A program made the translations under genes and the position numbers. Below are positions 9,481 through 19,651 of a stretch of 26,075 nucleotides of DNA, in pieces. The notes under the pieces are model-generated. The model saw only the letters and a program-made list of their open reading frames with translations, was not told the DNA's origin and did not search any database. The DNA is taken from the NCBI GenBank assembly GCA_003427395.1, contig BFEA01000870.1:373082-399156 (forward strand), given 5' to 3'. This DNA comes from Chara braunii. Lineage: Eukaryota; Streptophyta; Charophyceae; Charales; Characeae. Each line of letters begins with the position of its first letter. The first letter of the stretch is position 1.

Positions 9481-9712
9481 CGACTTACGCGTGTCCAACT
9501 TCTTTCAACGTCACGTAATTCTTACCAATTCTGCACTTTTTTTTAAGGTGTGCCCTCTTATACTGTGTCGGTCAATGTTGTAATGTTATGCTGCAGTGTC
9601 TTGTCCTATGTCAAGTTGGGCTGCCTTGCGGTAAACTGTGACCTGCCTTTTTGTGTGGTGTTCTGTTGTGCTCCGAAACTTACCGCGTTCTCTTTTGTGC
9701 CATGCTGTGTAC

Positions 9713-9752
9713 ATATGTATATATATATGTGCGCACGTATCTATATGTGTGA
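9713..9752 (+). repeat. Alternating purine-pyrimidine tract
   Basis: The segment acatatgtatatatatatgtgcgcacgtat alternates purine and pyrimidine almost throughout and includes the palindrome gtgcgcac. This composition can adopt Z-DNA or cruciform forms. It is a low-complexity feature rather than a gene. Confidence 0.55.
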
Positions 9753-9799
9753 GTGCAATGCTAATATGAAATGCTACAATTCTGGATTACGTAAGGCCA

Positions 9800-11440
9800 C
9801 TTAATTCGATAATAGCATCCGAAGGCCATAACCCTTAAAACCACCAGTGCTTTGGCCATATATCAGCCGCGAGGCGTTGTCGTTAACGCCCCACAACTTT
9901 CATGCCTCAATGAAGAATTGGTGGCACGATGGAAGAGGAAACCCGTGTTACCAAGAAACGGGGGCGGATTGACTGCAAGATGGTCGACCGTTTTTTTTTT
10001 TTCTTTCGGAATAATTTGTAAAAAATGTCGTCTGCCTTTCGATGTCACAGCTTCGTGGTAGCTAACATTAGCAATTCCCACAATATATCTGGCCGCGTAT
10101 GAGGAAATGTGAGTCCACAGCTTGACATCCTTTTTCCCATGCATTTTTGTTTTTTCTTTTTTTAGAAAAGTAACTCGCTTCCGTCTACTCTTCAGGACCC
10201 GAAACGAAGTGCTGACTAGGAAGATAAAGGAGTGATCAGAACTTGGCCAGAAAAAAATCATTATTACACCTGCCAGCAAAATTGAACCAAATCAACAGAA
10301 GGCTGTGCATTTATTCTTGGCTTGTGACTGGTAAATAACTCGTGTCACGGCCCAGCGGCGTCTCGATCATAGAGAACAACATCTCAAATGCTGACAATAC
10401 GTCGAGTGCACGATTAATAAATGTTGACGTTGCATTTTTTTATTCTTGCTGTGGGATTTTGGGCGCGGATATGGCGCGGGGAATTTGCTTCGGATTTTCT
10501 TTTTGAATTTCACTTCCGATTTTTTTTCTGGGCTTCTGCCGAACCTACGCGGCCCTCGGGGTTTCGGAATTTGCACTGCTTGTCGGCCTTCTTCCTGGTT
10601 ATGATTACTGAGAACCCCCAACCATACTTAGGTACTTCCTTGGCTCGCAAAAACTCATAAGGATGCCATGTGCATTGACAGGAAAATCACTATAGTGTGC
10701 ACATGACATATCACCAACAAAAAATTTGCGGCTCTCATGCTATCACCTCCTCCCGAATGCAACACACCCCTGTCATGAAAGAGTCCGCACTATCTTTACG
10801 CTTGGTTACAGGCATCATGAGGCTGCCTAGACACAACAAACCCTCGCTATGAACTAGATGACCAGGTATAGTCATTACGAAGATATGTCATGTTCAAAGG
10901 ATAACAAAAGCGGTTTCCAGAGTTCCTCCCCGGCCACCATAAAGAATATTGCACTCACGCCCCACATACAATAGCCGTTTTATTAAATTTCGGACGGTTC
11001 TCAAATAACTCGAAATTAAGCATAGCTGTTTAGTGAAGTCTCACCCGTCTCTTCAGAAAAAAACTAGAGGGCGCAACAAAAAGGTAGGACATTTGAAGAA
11101 TAATTCAGTTGCCGACCATTTGTCTTTCAGGAAAAAAAAGAGAAACCCTCTTAAGAATGCCTCGTTCATTTCCGTGCAATCCAAAATACTAATCCAAAAA
11201 CTCGCAAAATGGTTGTTCCAACTCTCCTTCGCTTACTGGACACAGTCTTGGCCACTTTTGGCAGGTTACATGTTCAAGGTGTCCATATTTAAAACACCGA
11301 TACAATCCTTGGCCACTGTTGATGCTGTCTGAACCCCACGTTGTTTCGGGAGCCCAACTCGGTTCAGTGGTATTGATGAGCAGTTAGCCCAAGCTGACCC
11401 TTTCCAAGCAGCTCATAGCCCCCCCAAAATTCCAAGAGGC
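9800..11440. other. Gene-free stretch
   Basis: No supported gene. Homopolymer-rich sequence (T12 near 9990, T7-T9 around 10435-10530) generates spurious frames on both strands at 9852-10279 and 10367-10660. A Lys-rich frame at 11033-11332 (99 codons) lacks any domain I recognise. Confidence 0.45.
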
Positions 11441-11449
11441 CCCACAATT

Positions 11450-11850
11450 TCTGTCGCGGCCCCTCGTGGCCCCAGTGGCCTCAAATGTCCTCTTTTGTGT
11501 GGCGATGGTGCCACTTTCCATTATGCGGTGCTGGGTCAAGCAACCTGCTATTATTTCCTATGTTCTAATGGGGGCACGAGTTGAGTCATTCTAGACCATC
11601 TTATAACTAAACTTGGACTTTTATCGATAACCTAAGAATTTTGATGAAAGACCGCCCCAGGATGGCCTGCCACACGTGACAAAGACCGAAGCATGAAACA
11701 TCATACGGCTACAAACGCGCCCTGTTATCGACACCCAACACTCCAAATGTGAGACCATCCCATAATGACCTGTCGGATTTTACGAAGACCGGCGCGCCTG
11801 CATGCCAGTAATCATGGTTGTAAGCCATGCACAATCTGAGGCCTACAGAT
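11450..11850 (+). repeat. Repeat module X, copy 1
   Basis: Matches 12648-13000. Shared strings include ccccagtggcctcaaatg / ccccggtggcctcatatg, ggtcaagcaacct, ttatttcctatgttct-atgggggca, gatgaaagaccgcccc / aatgaaagaccgcccc, and tgacctgtcggattttacgaagaccg / tgccctgtcagaatcgacaaagaccg. No gene is seen in either copy. Confidence 0.75.
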
Positions 11851-12071
11851 CCAGCAAATTTAAACGTGTTGCAAATTGTCGGTTGCGAAGCCCCCCTTTT
11901 CATTGTCCCCCGCCACACACAACCCACGCGCGCTCGCACTCATGCGCATGTTGGTCAAAGACCCTACTAATTCTGATCGGAGGTATCAAACGCACTATCA
12001 CCGTCGGTTGACGCTGAGTCTGCCGCAAGCGGTTGTGGGGCGCAAACTTGCAACTTCCTAAATGGCGCTTG

Positions 12072-12627
12072 CATGCCTAACCAACTAAGTCGGACCGCTC
12101 AGCGAAGGTTCTTCCTAGGTGACACGGGACGGATTCGTAGCTTCTCTCGAAAGAGAATACAGTCCACGCCGCCTGTGACCATGTTCCCCGACTCTGTAAC
12201 ACGGTCGCTTGTTTCTGTTTCAGCACACTCTTTTCCTTATTCAGATGCACTCGCTGTTGCCCATCTACACAGTTTGACAATATTGAACCTGTCCTTCGGA
12301 TCCTTTACCTTCCCACTGTTGTTGCAGCCCCGCCATATGACACCGTGTTCGGCCCTGTGGTTGGTGCATGCAGCCACCTCAGTTCCCTTCCACCTGATGT
12401 AACCAATAACGCAGCTATTCCTAAAACTACGGGTGCTTTTTCTATTGTTGCACACAGGTTGCCATTGGTGCCTCCAATGCAGTGTCGGCTGCTGATAATG
12501 AGTAGAGAGCTGCAGCGAGGGTCGACCAGATCGTTTTTTGCACAACAGAAAAACATCCATCTTGTGATAAATAAAGAGTGACGAGCCCTGTAATGTTGAG
12601 CCCCCTGCCATTACCTCACTTGTTTTA
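12072..12627 (+). repeat. Repeat module Y, copy 1
   Basis: Matches 13990-14542. Shared strings include ccaactaag, tattcagatgcactcg, aatattgaacc, gcatgca-ccacctc, aaaactacgg, cacaggttgcca and gctaataatgagt / gctgataatgagt. Both copies hold an indel-free 61-codon frame starting at NIEPV (12278 in this copy), then switch frame at the same place (cacaggttgcc). They could be remnants of a duplicated gene, but the amino-acid identity (about 60%) is below the nucleotide identity, so selection is not evident. Confidence 0.75.
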
Positions 12628-12647
12628 TGGAATGCTGCTCCTGCAGT

Positions 12648-13000
12648 TTTAGCCGCTGACCCTCATGACCCCGGTGGCCTCATATGCAATTTTCCGTAAG
12701 GCACGGCACCACTTTCCTGTACATGATGCTGGTTCAAGCAACCTACGGTTATTTCCTATGTTCTGATGGGGGCATGAATCGAATCATTCTTGGATGTCTT
12801 ATAGCTAAACTTCGACTACTGCCAAGAACCTGATGATCTCAATGAAAGACCGCCCCTTAGATTGCTTTCGACACTTGGCGACCTGGATGAAGACTCGCCT
12901 CATGATGCCCTGTCAGAATCGACAAAGACCGATACACCTGCCTGCAGGTGATCATGAATACAGGTCATGCGTGGCATAAGGCAGCCAGAGTTACATGTCT
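12648..13000 (+). repeat. Repeat module X, copy 2
   Basis: Second X module, immediately after Y copy 1, giving the order X-Y-X-Y. Around 70-75% identical to copy 1 by eye, with small indels. Confidence 0.75.
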
Positions 13001-13009
13001 TCGCGCACC

Positions 13010-13985
13010 CATCAGGCTTGTTTGGCTCCCCTGTAGTCAGTATCTGCAAAAAGTGGCAACCGGGTGATAGGACTGTGGTCTCATCTTCCTCCCAGGGGGG
13101 TTAGTCTGATCTCCTGAGCAGCGCTGGCCTTGTAATATTCGCCGTCCACAACATTTGGCCTGAATCAGCAGAAACCAAGGTGAAAGGAAGAACGTCGAAA
13201 GCTCACGCATGGACCCTATAGAGTTCTCCATCATAAATAATTGAGGCTGGATCTGCAGAAGGCAGGGTGGAAGAGACGAATGCGGAAAGTTCACACATAC
13301 TGAGATGAAATTACGCTGCACCCAGGTGTGTCTGTCAAAACAAAATCACTTGGTTCCGTGTTAGAGCAGAAATTCCACGCACAAAAATCGTTGTTTGCCT
13401 CAGAGAGCAAAGGTTCTACTCTGCAGGGATGGTTCTCCACCACTCCTTCGCCCTCCACAGCTATTCCTTGCCGCCAAGCACTGTTGTCCCGAGTTCTTGA
13501 CCACATCATGTCCTGAGCTGCTCTAGAACTTGAAACCGCTGATGTTGAACTCTGAGCATTATATCGTCTATCCTGGTTTGATCTCACTGCTCTCTTATTC
13601 GTTTTAATTACCTCATGTACAGTACTGGCTTTGTCATTGGTGTGCCCATCAACCCTTCCATCCAGTCTCAAGCTTCCCCCTCCACCACGTTCTCTAATTG
13701 CCCTCCTGCTTCTATCGCCCAACCTTCCACTGCCTTCCCCTCTACCCAATGGCACCGATGTTACAGCCCTGAATCCTACATTATTATTTGCCCTGGCGTG
13801 AAACCTCCTTGTACCTCTATCTACAGCATCATTCTCTTCCCGGTCGTGGCCCGCCCCCAGGACTCATACTTGCTTGTCCAGCTCCACTGTGGCTTGCCCT
13901 TCCTACTGCAAAACGGTTATTGGGTGTTTTTACAGTGCCAGTGGCCCGACCACTGACATTCATATCTTCAATCATAGAGCTTGTC
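13010..13985. other. Sequence separating X copy 2 from Y copy 2
   Basis: In the first X-Y pair the modules lie about 220 bp apart; here they are nearly 1 kb apart. The extra DNA contains a short internal repeat (13157-13200 versus 13245-13300, period 88). It also contains an antisense 154-codon frame at 13291-13755 that is Arg/Ser/Gly-rich and not recognisable. I could not identify insertion termini or target duplications. Confidence 0.45.
13157..13310 (+). repeat. 88 bp imperfect tandem repeat
   Basis: The string ggcctgaatcagcagaaaccaaggtg... at 13157 recurs as ggctggatctgcagaaggcagggtg... at 13245. Each is followed by a-gaa-gtcgaaagctcacgcat / gaatgcggaaagttcacacat. Two copies, diverged. 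Confidence 0.55.
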
Positions 13986-13989
13986 ATGC

Positions 13990-14542
13990 TTCGTGTCTAT
14001 CCAACTAAGCCACGCCGGTGGGCGCACGTTCTTTCTGGATAACGCAAGGTAGATTTATGGCTTCTTCCAAAAGAGAACGGCCCGCGCCGTCTGCATGCAT
14101 GTTTCCCGGCCCTGTGACACGCCCACTAGTTTTTGTTTCAGGGCGTTATTCTCCGCATTCAGATGCACTCGTTGTTGGCCATCAGCGTAGCCTGAGAATA
14201 TTGAACCCGTCCGCCGTGTCCTTTACCTTACCGTTGCTGCTGCCGCCCCGTTATATAATATTGCTTTCAGACATGTGGTCGCTGCATGCAACCACCTCGG
14301 CTCCCTTTTACCTGGTATGGCCAACAACGCAACTATTCGCAAAACTACGGTTGCTTTTTCTCTTGCTGTGCACAGGTTGCCACTGTTGCTGCTGATGCAA
14401 TTACAACTGCTAATAATGAGTGGAGAGACGAAACAAAGATCGACCAAATTCTTCTGCACTACAATAAAACATCCATCACATGGTAACAAAGAGTGACAAG
14501 ACCTATAATGCAGAGCCCTCTGTCATTGCCCCGCTTGTTTTA
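13990..14542 (+). repeat. Repeat module Y, copy 2
   Basis: Second copy of the Y module. Its frame after the shared shift point stays open longer than in copy 1: VATVAADAITTANNEWRDET continues here, whereas copy 1 has a TAG at the Trp position. This copy is therefore the less damaged of the two if the module was ever coding. Confidence 0.75.
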
Positions 14543-15134
14543 ATATCCCGAAACAGAGTTGTTGATTTATGTCTGAAGCTGCTATGTGTATATCTCGGCT
14601 AATTCGGTTGGAAAGTGGGTCCGGCATCCTTCCTTTCTTTTTGACCCGTCAAGGAAGTAAATCCAAAACACTTTTTAAAGCTCGGTTTCAAAAAATAACC
14701 ACGTGCATATCAGCTCAATCATATATTGCCAGGCCTCGGAATGCAGGCATTGTTTTGAATTCCGGTCTATTCAACCTACCCTGCCCTTGGTTGTCCTACG
14801 TGCACGTGTCAACACCTAGAAAGCAGGAAGTCCTAAGCACAAAATGAGTCGAACAAAAAACATCATATATCGATAAACCAATAAGGATGAAAATTCGATG
14901 ATGGTGTATCCCTCCCTACCAATTCATTCCAACCAAACACACTTTTACTATGTTCTGGCTTCGATTTATTGGCGCGTTTACTTTAGATATTGACAATTGT
15001 TGTTTTTTTCTACTGTTTGTTTTTCTGTGGCCTCATTGCTGCGACTTCCACATTCATACTTATGTTCGTTTTCCTCGTCTTCGTTCCATGCCTCTTATTA
15101 TGCATTCGATCTGCTGTATATCCTCATCACGTAG
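14543..15134. other. Leader region of the Helitron
   Basis: No independent gene seen. The last 200 bases are T-rich. I looked for a Helitron 5' terminus (TC start) but no candidate stands out, so the left end of the transposon is not placed. Confidence 0.4.
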
Positions 15135-16853
15135 ATGCCTCACGCGTCCAAAAATCAGCGTGCCAGAAAGCCGCTTGTGGCTCCATCCGACGAAAACGAA
15201 CAGCGGAAAAAGACCCACGAAGCTTACAAACTCAGACGTCAAAAAGAAACAGTTGAACAACGGCAAAAACGGCTCACTGCTGATGTGTTGTGGCATCGTT
15301 GTGCACGAGAAGCGAAAAAACAAAAAGCAGAGCAATTGCAAACTCGCCAAAACAATTTGCCTTCCCAAAAACGACCCCCCCGTCTAAAACAACTCGCCCG
15401 ACAAAAGGGACAGCGTGATAAACATGTCGTCTCGATCCATCATATCCGCCTAAAAAATATCACTCACGCGGAAAAAAATTACGATGCTTCTTTGTTGTCG
15501 GGCTTCTTGCTGATCTCAGCTGATGCGAAACAGGCCGTTTCAAACTGTTTAGCGAAATCGCTTGGCCCCAACGGACTCGCAGAGGCAGTTTGCAACGTAT
15601 GTGACACGCGGTGTATATGCACTAATGTCGCTTCGTATTCTGTATCAGATGTCGATGTGCTTGCACGGATGCATAAATGTCTCGAATGTCCCGATGAAGA
15701 TTTATCGCAACCTCTTCGCACTTGTTACGATTGTTCTGATGCCCATCCTCATTTTGTCGGCTTGATGCTTTCCCGCGCTGGGATTGATGTTTCCGACCTC
15801 AGTTCCATACGGTTCAATGTTTGCATCAATTGCGCAAAACCATTGTTTGATATAAAACATCCACCGCGTTTGCCTAAATTTGCAATTGCGAACCACTTCT
15901 TCATCGGCAATTTGTCCCCACGACTACCTACACTGACATGGTCGGAGCTTATCATGACAAGCATTACAACCGTTATGGCACAAACGTGAATAATGTGTAG
16001 GGGTTTCGACCGCGCAATTCGGTCGTATCTTTTGCTTTTCGACGCCATTCCTGACCCTCATGTAACACTCCTTCCCCGCAAATTAAACAACGACGCACTG
16101 TACCGTATAATTTTAACAGGGCCATTTACTGACACACAATTGAACCATATATACAAAATGCACACTGTCCGACATGGGGTTGTGTTGGATTTATTATCAT
16201 TCTACCTATCGTTTAATCCTTTTTACAGTGATGTTGGCATCAACGAGGATACAATGAATGGGTTTACCAACAACGTCGAGCAATACGCGCCCCAGATTAT
16301 CGTTGACCAAACCGAGGACACTAATATTGCGAATGCACTAGACAAAGAAGAACAAGAAGGTCTTAATCTGCCTGCTGACTGCTCCGACGAGACGGCGTAC
16401 ATTGAGAAAACAGTCATCTTCAGTCATTGTTTGGCTGTTGTTGATGCCGCCATCGAAGAATATATCTTGCATACTCACGATAATACAGACAAAAACGCAC
16501 TACTCTTCGTCGTTCGCTCTTCCTCCAGATTCTCTAATGTCTTCGATGCAACCATCGAGACGAAAATGTTTCCTCATCTCTTTCCGTATGGAAGAGGACA
16601 TCCGGGTGAACCGAAGCGCAGGATACACGTTTCTAAACAATTATGTATTAAACACTACTGTCTCCTGAGTCATCGCCGATTCGCACAAGATTCATATTGT
16701 ACCATAATCTCGTTTGATGGACTGTCACTTGACCGTGGTTACACGATGACGAGTATCACATGCAGATCGCATCCCCGCTTTCACTCCGCAATTTTTGCAG
16801 TTACTACGGAGCAGCTCAAACAGGGGATTGAAAATGAGCGCAGACATCGATGA
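15135..16853 (+). pseudogene. Helitron Rep, N-terminal part (broken)
   Basis: The ATG at 15135 starts a basic, Lys/Arg/Gln-rich, probably coiled segment (about residues 1-95) as in other Helitron proteins. A Cys-rich region follows (CNVC, HKCLEC, CYDC, NVCINC). It leads into RLPKFAIANHFFIGNLSP and LPTLTWSEL, the conserved 'lalANglwiG..P..L..LT..E' block that precedes the Rep domain. A TGA at 15987-15989 interrupts the frame, which then continues unchanged: LLPRKLNNDALYRIILTGPF, then the Helitron-like N domain with MFPHLFPYGRGHPGEP (from 16566) and SHRRFAQDSY. The frame is lost at 16851, where a shift of the +2 class is needed to reach the next segment. Rep would be the strand-transferring nuclease of the element, acting in the nucleus. 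Confidence 0.9.
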
Positions 16854-17383
16854 TGTCATCGCCATTGGTTGTTCCGCCCGCAGTCAATGAATTATTATGC
16901 GGGGTCGAATGCAGTGCTGCTTATGTTTGGGGCAGCAATGCTGAACGACATGCAACGCGTCAGGAAGCATTTGCAACTTGCGATCGATTCGGCCAACCGA
17001 GCTTATTTCTGACAATCACTCCTAATACAGACACATCCTTTGCCTTCGCATTATATGTTGGCTTAATATCTATTGACGAGTTCCTAGATGTTTTTGAACA
17101 CGTCCCGCATATTCCTTTGCCGCATTTGAAACAAGCATCAATGGCTGACAATGTTGCAGCTGCACGCCTTTTTTATTAACTGATCATTGTCTTCATTGCA
17201 CACGTTCTTGGTTTTGATATCAACATGCGGCGGCCAAAAACAGACGATGGTCTTTTTGGCCACGTCCATGTCTATTTTGGTATGGTTGAAACTCACGGTC
17301 GAGGAACTCTACACCTTCACTGTCTCGTCTGGCTTCAAAAATTTGCCGCCGACTACTTACGACTTTGATCGTTTGCAAAAATC
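16850..17383 (+). pseudogene. Helitron Rep, HUH nuclease segment (broken)
   Basis: The segment starts in a new frame with AYVWGSNAERHATRQEAF and FGQPSLFLTITPN, the expected block just before the nuclease. A TAA at 17177-17179 interrupts it; the same frame continues to DGLFGHVHVYFGMVETHGRG and TLHLHCLVWL. The HxH pair (17312-17320) is the metal-binding HUH motif of rolling-circle initiators. Directly after VWL a one-base-class shift moves the coding sense to the frame reading GFKNLPPTTYDFDRLQKS. The end of the segment falls in a 31 bp tandem duplication that shifts the frame again. The motif residues survive although the gene cannot be read through. Confidence 0.92.
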
Positions 17384-17414
17384 CTACTTACGATTTTGAT
17401 CGTTTGCAAAAATC
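17353..17414 (+). repeat. 31 bp tandem duplication inside Rep
   Basis: Copy 1 (17353-17383) and copy 2 (17384-17414) both read ctacttacga-tttgatcgtttgcaaaaatc and differ at one base (c versus t). Because 31 is not a multiple of three, the duplication moves the frame from the phase of DFDRLQKS in copy 1 to the next phase in copy 2. In copy 2's phase it continues into NPAFLNIVTTFVDSI. One unit would keep both sides in phase. Confidence 0.95.
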
Positions 17415-18178
17415 CAACCCCGCTTTTTTGAACATTGTGACAACCTTTGTAGACAGCATTGTCACAACATTTTTGCCTTTTCAAATCGCCTCCTTGTCTT
17501 GCTCTTCGTGCCAAGCTCCGCCGCCTACATATGACTCTTTGTCGCTGCCTGCTACAGCACGTCTTTCGCCGTTTCTTCAGCATCATGACTCGTGTAAGCT
17601 ACAAGAACAGCCTTCGGGCCAATGTCGACATTGCAAATCTTTTTTCAGCTCGCAGCATCTTATGTGGTGCGCCATATTAACATCGGTCATTGCGACTCCG
17701 TACCGCGGTCTACAATTATTCAACCTCATGCGGAATTTTTATTCGCGCCTTCAAGATGACCCCGTCCTCCTTCATCCTTTGGCTCAATACATTATCAGTA
17801 TCCTTCCTGATCCGTGAGCTTCTAATATAAGTAAAACCTTTTTTCAGTTCCTGATATATTTTCTTCTTTACTTTGTCCAAACGCATCATTGGGCGCATAC
17901 AGGCTTTTATTTCAAACACTCTCGCGCAACAAATACTGACAAGGTTTGCCGGTATCTTTTTCCACGCCCACGTACTAATACCACCAAACTTCTGCCAACT
18001 GCCATATGCCTCTGCCGTGGTTTTGGCCATGAATATATTAATAACTACAACGAGATTATTTTATCAACATTCAAATATAATCATGACATCCAACCTCTTT
18101 TCGACGGCGCAGATGCTGCGGATCGTATATATTACTCATGTCGCTACTACGACAAAGGACCAACAAAAAGTCGATTGT
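17384..18178 (+). pseudogene. Helitron Rep, tyrosine-motif segment (broken)
   Basis: This frame carries NPAFLNIVTTFVDSIVTTF, then a region with SCSSC and CRHC, and meets a TGA at 17815-17817. It continues in the same frame to FVQTHHWAHTGFYFKH and VCRYLFPRPR, matching the conserved 'vq.H.Ht.tC.K...CRf.fPr' block. It then reads EYINNYNEIILSTFKYNHDI, and IYYSCRYYDKG (18127-18159), the YYxxxYxxK tyrosine motif whose tyrosines covalently attach to DNA. Immediately afterwards an A5 run at 18166-18170 carries what looks like one extra base; the conserved sense moves to the neighbouring frame and this one ends at a TGA, 18178-18180. Confidence 0.92.
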
Positions 18179-19651
18179 GATATAGCCCTGCAAATTGCAA
18201 CATTTGATTTGCGTCAAACTCGTGAACACCTTGCCGAGGAAACCGCTTCGCTTCCCGTCGACACAAAAGCACGTCGACGATTAACGTCACAACTGTTTAC
18301 GTTAACGAATAAACAAGAGACTACGGGCCCGCTATGTGTGTTGTACATTCTCCGACAATCATGTGCATATGCAAGCCACGTGTACAAACTCATTCCCTTG
18401 AAACAAATGCTTAACCAGATTCTCAGCGACCCTGATACTCTGTGTACTGTTGAAAAGGTTGAACATTCTTACACTATTTTGCACCCATTGGATGACTACA
18501 TATATCAGTCTCTGGAATTGTCGTCCTTATCTATTTACGAATTTGCTATGTTATACTCTACGGTAAACAAAGTCGACCTTGGCATTAAGGACCTCATGTT
18601 CCTTCAGAAGCATCCCCTTTTAAGAGTCAAATGCTTACGTCGCCATCGCATACCATCCATTCCCAACATTCCACCGTCGACTCATATTCCTGATGCTTCC
18701 GAATGTCATACATTCGAAGCTAAAGAACGACATGCCCAGCTGACACTGCTACTATTTAAGCCCTTCCGAACGCTGGCGGATCTACTCTCTGGCGCTAAAG
18801 ATTGGCAGTCCGCTTTCGACGATTTCTATGACGAGATGCCTCATTTTACATACACGGTTTATTTACAAATGCAAGATTTTTTTGTCGCTCGTAAACGCGC
18901 GTGAGAGGCGCAGGCCCAACGTCCGGCATACGTTGTTGCCGAAGGCATCGTTCCCGGAGAAAATGGCCATGCCTCCGATGATGATGACGATGTATTATTA
19001 GCAAACTTCACATCTAGTATGCTGTATTTTGTTAACTCCGAGGATTCTTTCATGCCTTCGCCAAAATTAACCACAACGTCCTTAGATGACCCAACCCTCT
19101 TCTCTTTCGTTCCCCCGCAGCCGCTCAAGATCGCTTATAACCCTGCCTTCAAAAATGATTTCATGGCTCCGTTCACAAGCAATTCGACAAAAACGTATTA
19201 CCAAACCATCGACATCGATACACCAATCCAAAATATCGTTAAACGCCAACTCGTTCCTAATGTTTGTTGCATAAGCACATGGTTGAAAGCAACGTCCCCC
19301 GCGGGAGATAATGATCCTATAAAAAATGGACACGACTGCATTCGCACTGGCACTGTTTACCCGACAACTATCTGTTTACTCTCCGATGCGTCCCTGCCTC
19401 AAAACAGAACATTCCCACCATACACGATGGAATCCCCATCACCTAACAAGGAATGTCCTACTATTTCGGAAATGTCCACACTATTCAATCTTAAGCGACG
19501 ACAGCATATTGTGTTTGCCTTTGCTGCTAACACTCTTTTGCACAGCTGGCAAAAACGATATAAAAACGTCCCTTCTATTCGTCCGCCCTCACTTGAGACA
19601 ATCGAAAACGAACTCGCAACTGACCAATTACTCATGTTTTACTCATGTTCC
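18169..19651 (+). pseudogene. Helitron Rep-helicase linker and N-terminal helicase part (broken)
   Basis: The frame resumes with KVDCDIALQIATFDLRQTRE. It carries LDDYIYQSLELSSLSIYEFA, a conserved Helitron block ('DYlyRp.eL..lslyeF'), then FLQKHPLLRVKCLRR and ERHAQLTLLLFKPFRTLADL ('ErYa..mL.LFkPwR...DL'). A TGA at 18902-18904 breaks it; the same frame goes on through an Asp-rich stretch (SDDDDD) to FNLKRRQHIVFAFAANTLL, corresponding to the 'Ln.eQ..af..v..h' entry of PIF1-like helicases. It ends at 19652 because of an 11 bp duplication. Confidence 0.9.
19630..19651 (+). repeat. 11 bp tandem duplication at the helicase Walker A motif
   Basis: The 11-mer ttactcatgtt occurs twice in direct succession (first copy from about 19629). 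The extra 11 bases shift the frame just before the ATP-binding loop: the upstream frame ends as DQLLMFYSCS-stop, while the downstream frame opens as MFLTGEKGTGKS. With one unit the two frames join without a gap. Confidence 0.93.

Noticed and set aside
9159-9804. Cys/Tyr-rich ORFs on the plus strand
   Set aside because: They are translations of the degenerate pentanucleotide satellite.
13291-13755. Antisense 154-codon ORF between X copy 2 and Y copy 2
   Set aside because: Arg/Gly/Ser-rich composition mirrors a C/T-rich plus strand; no motif is recognised and no related frame exists elsewhere in the window.
17814-17847. Possible 34-base intron (gtgagc ... ttttttcag) at the TGA of 17815
   Set aside because: Splicing it puts a TGA immediately after the junction, whereas reading straight through the TGA keeps the same frame into the conserved VQTHHWAHTG block. 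A point stop is the simpler reading.
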